In this document: positions 58,531 to 64,000 of the stretch, piece by piece | How the letters are laid out: every line of letters starts with the position of its first letter | Numbering within the stretch: position 1 is the stretch's first letter | NCBI RefSeq assembly: GCF_905475465.1 | Contig: NC_062236.1 | Span: 5,156,001 to 5,220,000, forward strand | DNA: 64,000 bases | From: Pieris napi | Lineage: Eukaryota > Arthropoda > Insecta > Lepidoptera > Pieridae | Reading direction: 5' to 3' | Notes under the pieces: model-generated | The model's input: only the letters and a program-made list of their open reading frames with translations | Told to the model about the DNA's origin: nothing | The model's database searches: none | Program-made: the position numbers and the translations under genes

Positions 58531-60495
58531 TACTAACAAATTAAAAACATGCCATTCGCTGCAAGTAGTTAGAGTAGAATTTACTTAATGAGATATGTGA
58601 TAAAATACAAGTTAATTATAAAAGAATCTAGAAGTCTTATTAATTAGCATGATTTGTTTTAAATAGGATTCCCGCGCTTTGGAATGGACCACAACTAAAC
58701 GACTATACAATTTATTACTAATTATTGGTTCGGCTTTGTACGCTGTATCGAATATGTGGAAAATCATTTCTTTACTATAGATAACCTACCTCTCTAACTA
58801 CGTTACTAAAAGAAAGCCAAAAGTATCTCCTTTTATTTCTTAATCTTATAAAAGCAGTAACATCTTGACCGCTTTGCTTGTAGGGTAAACATTCGCAGAA
58901 TGACATCCTAGATCAAGAGTGTTTTCAGGAATCCTTGAATTACGTGTCGGTGTATGCGAATGCGATCTTTTCTTTCAGACAATGGAAAAGAAGTACATCA
59001 TGATATTCAAGCTTCTATGGTACTTCTTACATCGTACTTAGCTTTCTGCTTACTTTAGGTTTCTCGATTTGGATGACGCTGCAAATATATAATATATATA
59101 ATAAAATGGTGAAATTGAAACTAAACTATTTAAAGAATAGGAACGAGTAATGCGAGTTGAAGATATCGAAATGACACTATCAATAACTTAGTGTTTTTGA
59201 AAAATATCTTTCAAATGCCGGTTATTTTATTACCTAAGGCAGGCGTTTAAAAATATATTTTTAGTACTCGAGTTAATTTAAGAAAAATGCATACCAATTG
59301 TCGTTTTAATTCCGGTAGGTGTTGTAGGTAATTAAATGAGTGCGACTGTTATTTGACAAAGTTGATGAACCCTATAATTCACGTTATACGTAATAAGACA
59401 GACCATGTCAAATAGGTCAAGCCGTCTACGCCTAATGTTATGTCAGTGAGTCAGCGATAAAAGATTGCAAAGTGCTGGGAGCGGATACTATTTTAAACAT
59501 ATTGAAACGCAATGAAAAATCAAACGCCTGACGATTTTTATATACTGTAATTTTTTTAAACGAGTATGTACTAGTTTACGTGAGGATTACGAGAATATGT
59601 ATATTTATTATTGATACAAAAAATATAGTTTGTTTAATATAACATTACAAGTACATTACATGATTATTCAAATCAATAGCAATTAAAATTACAATACTCT
59701 GTAATAAATCTTCGCCTGATGATCCGTTTTGCCTGGACTTAATTCAACCATTTTGTTTAATATAATAAAAAGAGTTTTCATATGAAATACTTATTCTTTT
59801 AAAATTATATTTTGATAATTTTGTCGTTCCAAATACATTTGTAACGATTCTTTTCTAGAAAAGATTCTTCCCAAGATTGGTACGCGAAGCCATTGAAATC
59901 AAAAAACGCAATTTTTGCCAACACCCTCCATCTTTTAGTCGATACCAACTCCGGGGCAATAAATATAGATAATGCAACTTTCTCTACAGCTGTGATACTT
60001 TTTGACATTCAACACCTTTTGTCTTCAGTCACCGTGACCACGCACGCTGTAAAGCACGCGAATCGGATAAATTTAGAATTATGTTAAATAATTTTAAACT
60101 TATAATAATACATAACTTTAATCCGGTTAAAAAGTTTTTCTTTAAGAGCATAAGCTTGTCAATAAACATGAAAAAAATACATTTTGAGTATAATTCATAC
60201 AAGTAATGTGTCATGTTACTAGCATAACAAACGTAATTTTAAAAATCATTTCACGTTTAAGGCATAATTTTTAAAAGAACTTTGATTAGTGCTACAGATT
60301 TTACATAATACAAAAAATGCCTGCTACACTGATGATACTTTTATATAAAAATAACAATTATTATGACCTCTATTTATTTGTACGAATAAGAAATATATGA
60401 ACTATTTTCGTCATCTTTAAAATTTCGATACAGAACTATTGAAGCACACTCCTTATTTGTACGACACACAAGAAATTATGTCAGTTATTCGCACA
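58531..60495. repeat. Copy-2 flank of the segmental duplication
   Basis: Homologous to 46031-48304 from TACTAACAAATTAAAAACAT on. It contains two blocks absent from copy 1: about 59375-59505 and about 59815-60165. The second includes GTGACCACGCACGCTGTAAA and has opposed frames of about 65 codons without domains; it looks like an inserted dispersed repeat. A conserved AATAAA on the minus strand lies at 60373-60378. Confidence 0.8.
60373..60378 (-). terminator. Candidate polyadenylation signal, arylsulfatase copy 2
   Basis: AATAAA on the minus strand, about 120 bases beyond the copy-2 stop, in the same context as 48133-48138 of copy 1. Confidence 0.45.
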
Positions 60496-60767
60496 CTAAC
60501 AGCCGACGGTGAACGGTGGTGCATCCTTAAAAAAAACTTTCTCGTTGAGAGGGCTCTCTTGGGTGACATTGTTGAGCCACGTCAACCAAATATAGTTATG
60601 ACTAGCTGGATTTGCGTCTATGTTTAATTTGGTTGGGCCTCGTCTAACCATTTGAGACCAGAGAGAATTCAGGCGCATAGTCATCAAGGAAACGATTTTC
60701 TGCCCTCGAAGCCATAAGTCGTGACTCTCTGCTGGATCCTTTTTAAGGTTGTAGAGGCAACCGCGGG
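60496..60767 (-). CDS. Arylsulfatase copy 2, exon 8
   Basis: Acceptor TCATTATAG. It encodes RGCLYNLKKDPAESHDLW and on to SPLNEKVFFKDAPPFTVGC, stop TAG at 60496-60498. Confidence 0.9.
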
Positions 60768-63700
60768 CTATAATGATATAAATAATGTTATACATCTATT
60801 ATAAGATAACGATACAGAAAAATAGATAAATAAATAATTACGTCGTATGTACACGAGGCAAACGGGCTGGAGGCTCACCTCATGTTAATTGATACATGGA
60901 CATTGCCAGAAGGCTCATGAGTGCGTTGCCGGCTGTTGAAAAATATATTCTCTCTTGTGTCAAATACGTAATTTATTATTTGTATTGTAACTAAACCTAA
61001 TGAATTTTTATACAAAATGGGAAACAAATGGAGTCCGAAGTTTTATTTTTTGTAATGAAATATATTTTGTCCATTCATCTGCTTAGAAACTGCTTCGGTA
61101 ATTTAGTAGGTCAACTGCACTGAGTCACTGAGTGCACTAGGGTCTTGAGTTCGATTTCCAGAAAAATTACAGAAACTTACCCAATGGAGGATTACAGGAC
61201 TGCGTTTTAAGAAAAATCGTAATTTCTTAATAGAAATAGGTATATAAAATAAAAGATTTATGTAAATCTAAGGAAGTACGAGTACTAACTTGGTGTTGGT
61301 ATACAAGGGACTTGATCTTTAACCGTGTCTATTTGCTTCACCACAGCGGCTTTCCTCGTAGCGATAACGTCCCCATAGTCGAAAGTAATTCCTAAAGTTG
61401 AAAACACTTTAGCAACTTCAGACGACGCCAACGAGTCGTAAAAATCTGGCGGCGTTTCTTTATTTGCCAAGAATTCAGCTCCATAGTAAGCGTTCGCAAC
61501 TCCGGTGAAATTGCCAATCAACAGTTTGTAATCACCCATGCGTAAAGCTGCGTATCCATTATCTCTATCTTCAACAGTAACCAACACTTCTTTTCTTGGA
61601 GATTGTTGTCCTCGTAATATTGAAGGCCATTGGTTAATTCCGTCAATCTTTTCATCGAACTTCTTTCTGCCAGCAGCTGCGAGTAATGTTGGCATCCAAT
61701 CAGAAATATGCATAAGACCATCCCAAACGTTTGGTTTCAAGCCCGCATGCCAAATGAAGGCTGGAACTCTTACCCCTCCCTCCCAGGGAGTTTGTTTCCG
61801 GCCCCTAAAGGGCAAATTGACTCCCCAATTACTGTATATTCCTGTAGTGGGAGCACCATTATCAGACACGAATACGATAAGCGTATTATGAAGAATGCCT
61901 TTATCAGCCAACGCCCGGACAAGTCGTCCCACACTGTAGTCAAGATGTCGTACAACCTCTGAAATGTCATCAGACTGTAATCATTGAATGAAGTTGTCAT
62001 ACTTGATTATACTAGGATTGTACTTTATACAAAAACATAATTATCTACACTAATATTATAAAGACCAAAGATTTATCGTTTGTTTCCATTGAATAGGCTT
62101 CAAAATTATTGGACTAATTTGAATAATTCTTTCCACGGTTAGATAAACATAGGCCTTACCTGCATAAAGTCGTCTATCTGAGTTAGCAACGTGTCTGCTG
62201 CCAAGCTTTTTGTATAGAGGTGGTTGCAAAGCTCCGCCAGCATTACCCGCGTGTGGCGCACACGAAGTATAGTGAAGAAAGAGTGGTGTGGACGAATTAT
62301 GGCCAAATATAACTGAAATAGAATATATTTAAAATACCATAATTGTGGAGTTTGTTAAGCGAGCGGAGTGTTATAACTATATTAATATCACTGATAAATG
62401 CGAATTTTGAAGTACTAATACATTATATTTTAATGCAATTATAATATTACAAATACGATTTGTTTCCTTTTAAATAAATATTTAAAGATTACAGACTGAA
62501 TAGAGCAATAAGTCGATAGAAATAATCCTAAACTGCTTTTTTAAAGCTCGTTTACGAATTGAATTTAACACTGGTAAGTGTTATAAGGCGAAATATAAAA
62601 AAGTTAAACCCAGTTAATACTACTATTATGATGTAATATCATTAATAATTATAAAAAAATATTCAATTTTTTTTTTTAAAAGTTAAAGTTATTTATTTAC
62701 GATTAAAATTCTACACTTTTAGTCAGACATCGCAAACATATCAATTATGTACACAGCCGCCTTTATAATTGCTATATATTTTACATTATAAATCTACGCT
62801 ATTAATTTATTTCCAAAGCTGTTAACAAATTCGTTATTGTATTTTAGTGATTTATTAACTTGTTTACTTACTTTCAACAGCTCTATCTGTTAGAGCGTCC
62901 ACAACATATCGCTCTTCAGTTATTTGGGGTATATCGTTGTCGAAGAAATCCAAACCAGACAAAAGTGTACCGTCAGGCCCCTGAAATGATAATATAGTGA
63001 ATAATGAAATATAATGAATGTGAACTAATAGACATTTATGGCTAACTATTAGAATAGTTATTAAACATATTGACTAGTCACCGGCTGCACACTATGGTAT
63101 GACAAATAATCGATGCCTCCTCCGCGCAATCCATAATGGCTGTCATAACCTCGATACTGTGGCAAAAGTTGTTTGCTCGCCATTCCAAGATGCCATTTCC
63201 CAACCAAATGCGTCTCATATCCTGTATCCTTCAAATGAGCCGGCAACAGCTTCTCAGTCAGTGGAATACCTCGATCTTCTGAGTTTGCCAAAGGAGCACC
63301 CTGCATTCCTGAAACATGCTTTCAAAATAATATTCTGCTATGTTGTTGATACAGATAAACTATTTTACGTTAAGCAGGTACAAAGGCAAAGAAGAAATTC
63401 TTTAACAGTTGTTGTAGGTTTCAACAACCCTTGCCATTGTCTGGTAGATTATTGTTGCTGTGTATATTTACATAATTTCTAACAAAATCATTATTTGAAT
63501 TAATATACTTAGCATCAGATCCTGCCCGTTAAAAAGTTAGCTGAGACAAACATAGATGTCGTCTTAGATATTAAAACAGACGTTGACAGTCTGCCGCATA
63601 TGCTAGTGAGGTTTTTAGGGACTTTATGCGTAGGCTTTCATGATTAATATTTAACATACCCGTTCTCATGGGGTATTTTCCTGTGAGAAGCGCGGTCCTA

Positions 63701-63819
63701 GCAGGTGTACATATTGCTTCGCTGTAGTACTGCTTTAAAATTGTACCACGAGTGGCGAGAGCGTCAAGGTTAGGTGTGGAGATTTGGTCCGAGCCGTGAT
63801 ATGAAACATCATTGTGGCC
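60496..63819 (-). CDS. Arylsulfatase B-like sulfatase, copy 2 (exons 3-8, partial)
   Basis: Exons at 63660-63819, 63082-63308, 62872-62980, 62160-62312, 61290-61958 and 60496-60767. Exons 3-7 have exactly the same lengths as in copy 1 (160, 227, 109, 153 and 669) and the same phases, and no stop interrupts the frame. The sequence has CTPAR, GKWHLG, APHAG, SDNG and RGRK, so catalysis should be intact. Differences include MQGAPLANSED for MQGFPLYNSED, GGIDYLSYHSVQP for GFIDYLTHHNVEQ, and NAYYGAEF for SDYYGAEF. The C-terminus ends EKVFFKDAPPFTVGC, 13 residues longer than copy 1. The exon-7 donor is GTTAGT instead of GTAAGT. The signal peptide and ADDM exons must lie to the right of the window. 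Confidence 0.9.
60855..60940 (-). repeat. Lepidopteran dispersed tail, reverse strand
   Basis: CAAACGGGCTGGAGGCTCAC and then CCAGAAGGCTCATGAGTGCG: the reverse complement of the repeat at 52100-52208. More of it survives here than in copy 1 (48646-48682). Confidence 0.65.
61290..61958 (-). CDS. Arylsulfatase copy 2, exon 7
   Basis: 669 nt, acceptor ATTTCAG, donor A|GTTAGT. It carries SDNGAPTTG, RGRKQTPWEGG and HISDWMPTLLAAAG. The W in PWEGG matches the family consensus better than the R of copy 1. Confidence 0.93.
62160..62312 (-). CDS. Arylsulfatase copy 2, exon 6
   Basis: 153 nt, acceptor TATTTCAG, donor CAG|GTAAGG. Same encoded APHAGN and RRLYA segments as copy 1. Confidence 0.92.
62872..62980 (-). 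CDS. Arylsulfatase copy 2, exon 5
   Basis: 109 nt encoding GPDGTLLSGLDFFDNDIPQI and on to DRAVE. Acceptor CATTTCAG, donor A|GTAAGT. Confidence 0.9.
63082..63308 (-). CDS. Arylsulfatase copy 2, exon 4
   Basis: 227 nt with MQGAPLANSEDRGIPLTEKL, VGKWHLGM and RGYDSHYGLRGGGIDYL. Acceptor TGTTTCAG, donor CCG|GTGACT. Confidence 0.92.
63660..63819 (-). CDS. Arylsulfatase copy 2, exon 3
   Basis: 160 nt with GHNDVSYHGSDQISTPNLDA and EAICTPARTALLTGKYPMRT, including the active-site Cys. Acceptor ATTTTAG, donor G|GTATGT. Sequence to the right of it (63820-64000) is intron 2. Confidence 0.92.
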
Positions 63820-64000
63820 CTAAAATAGAAGAAGTAGTGAAAGGCGTGTACGGATGTAATTGTAACTGTAGTACGTTTGCAATGATAAACTTTAAAATGA
63901 ACACGTATATTTTATTATCCTGAAACAAAATATATTTACTTAAATGTGTCCTCGTAAACATTCCATACTATATTATACTCGTAGTATTAATTATAACCTA

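Overview
The window is AT-rich eukaryotic DNA (roughly two thirds A+T by eye) from an insect, almost certainly a moth or butterfly. Three things point to Lepidoptera: tRNA-derived SINEs with the typical lepidopteran body, non-autonomous Helitrons ending in CTAG, and PIF/Harbinger, RTE-type and CR1-type debris of the kind common in that order. Genes are split into small exons with canonical GT..AG junctions. I see no rRNA, no free-standing tRNA gene, no CRISPR array and no operon-like gene cluster.

Positions 1-33369 hold the 5' part of a Fasciclin-1 gene (Fas1) on the minus strand. Coding exon 1 (33262-33369) carries the start codon, signal peptide and the beginning of the first FAS1 domain. 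Coding exon 2 (809-947) continues that domain with the hallmark TLFAPTNAAF box. They are separated by one phase-0 intron of about 32.3 kb. That intron holds a Harbinger element with intact ends and a dead transposase (1611-4008), a 206-bp MITE, a Helitron, CR1 and other LINE tails, SINE pieces and long AT-rich stretches with no recognisable gene. The rest of Fas1 lies beyond position 1.

Positions 33370-46030 are intergenic. A GC-richer segment just upstream of Fas1 is the likely promoter. Further on are a transposon nest (internally deleted Harbinger at 36415-37612, LINE reverse transcriptase remains, a Helitron 3' end), a SINE with target duplication (39632-39889), a complete short Helitron (41015-41237) and a 598-bp MITE with 57-bp inverted ends (43006-43603).

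Positions 46031-64000 hold a head-to-tail tandem duplication of an arylsulfatase B-like gene, both copies on the minus strand. Copy 1 (48305-57870) can be assembled as eight exons encoding 553 residues, with a signal peptide and every expected sulfatase active-site residue. Copy 2 (60496-63819 and beyond) shows exons 3-8; exons 1-2 must lie past the right edge. The homologous blocks begin at 46031 and 58531, a 12.5-kb offset, and a LINE remnant ends exactly at the second boundary. The copies differ in intronic insertions (an RTE-type LINE with a 12-bp target duplication and another LINE tail only in copy 1) and in the position of the stop codon.

Fas1 is a membrane-anchored adhesion protein gene and the arylsulfatases are secretory or lysosomal enzymes, so nothing suggests the two loci work together. 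I found no undescribed multi-gene system. The most interesting items are the recent sulfatase duplication with its shifted C-terminus, the Harbinger copies carrying MADF/Myb-like accessory exons, and several unnamed inverted-repeat elements.
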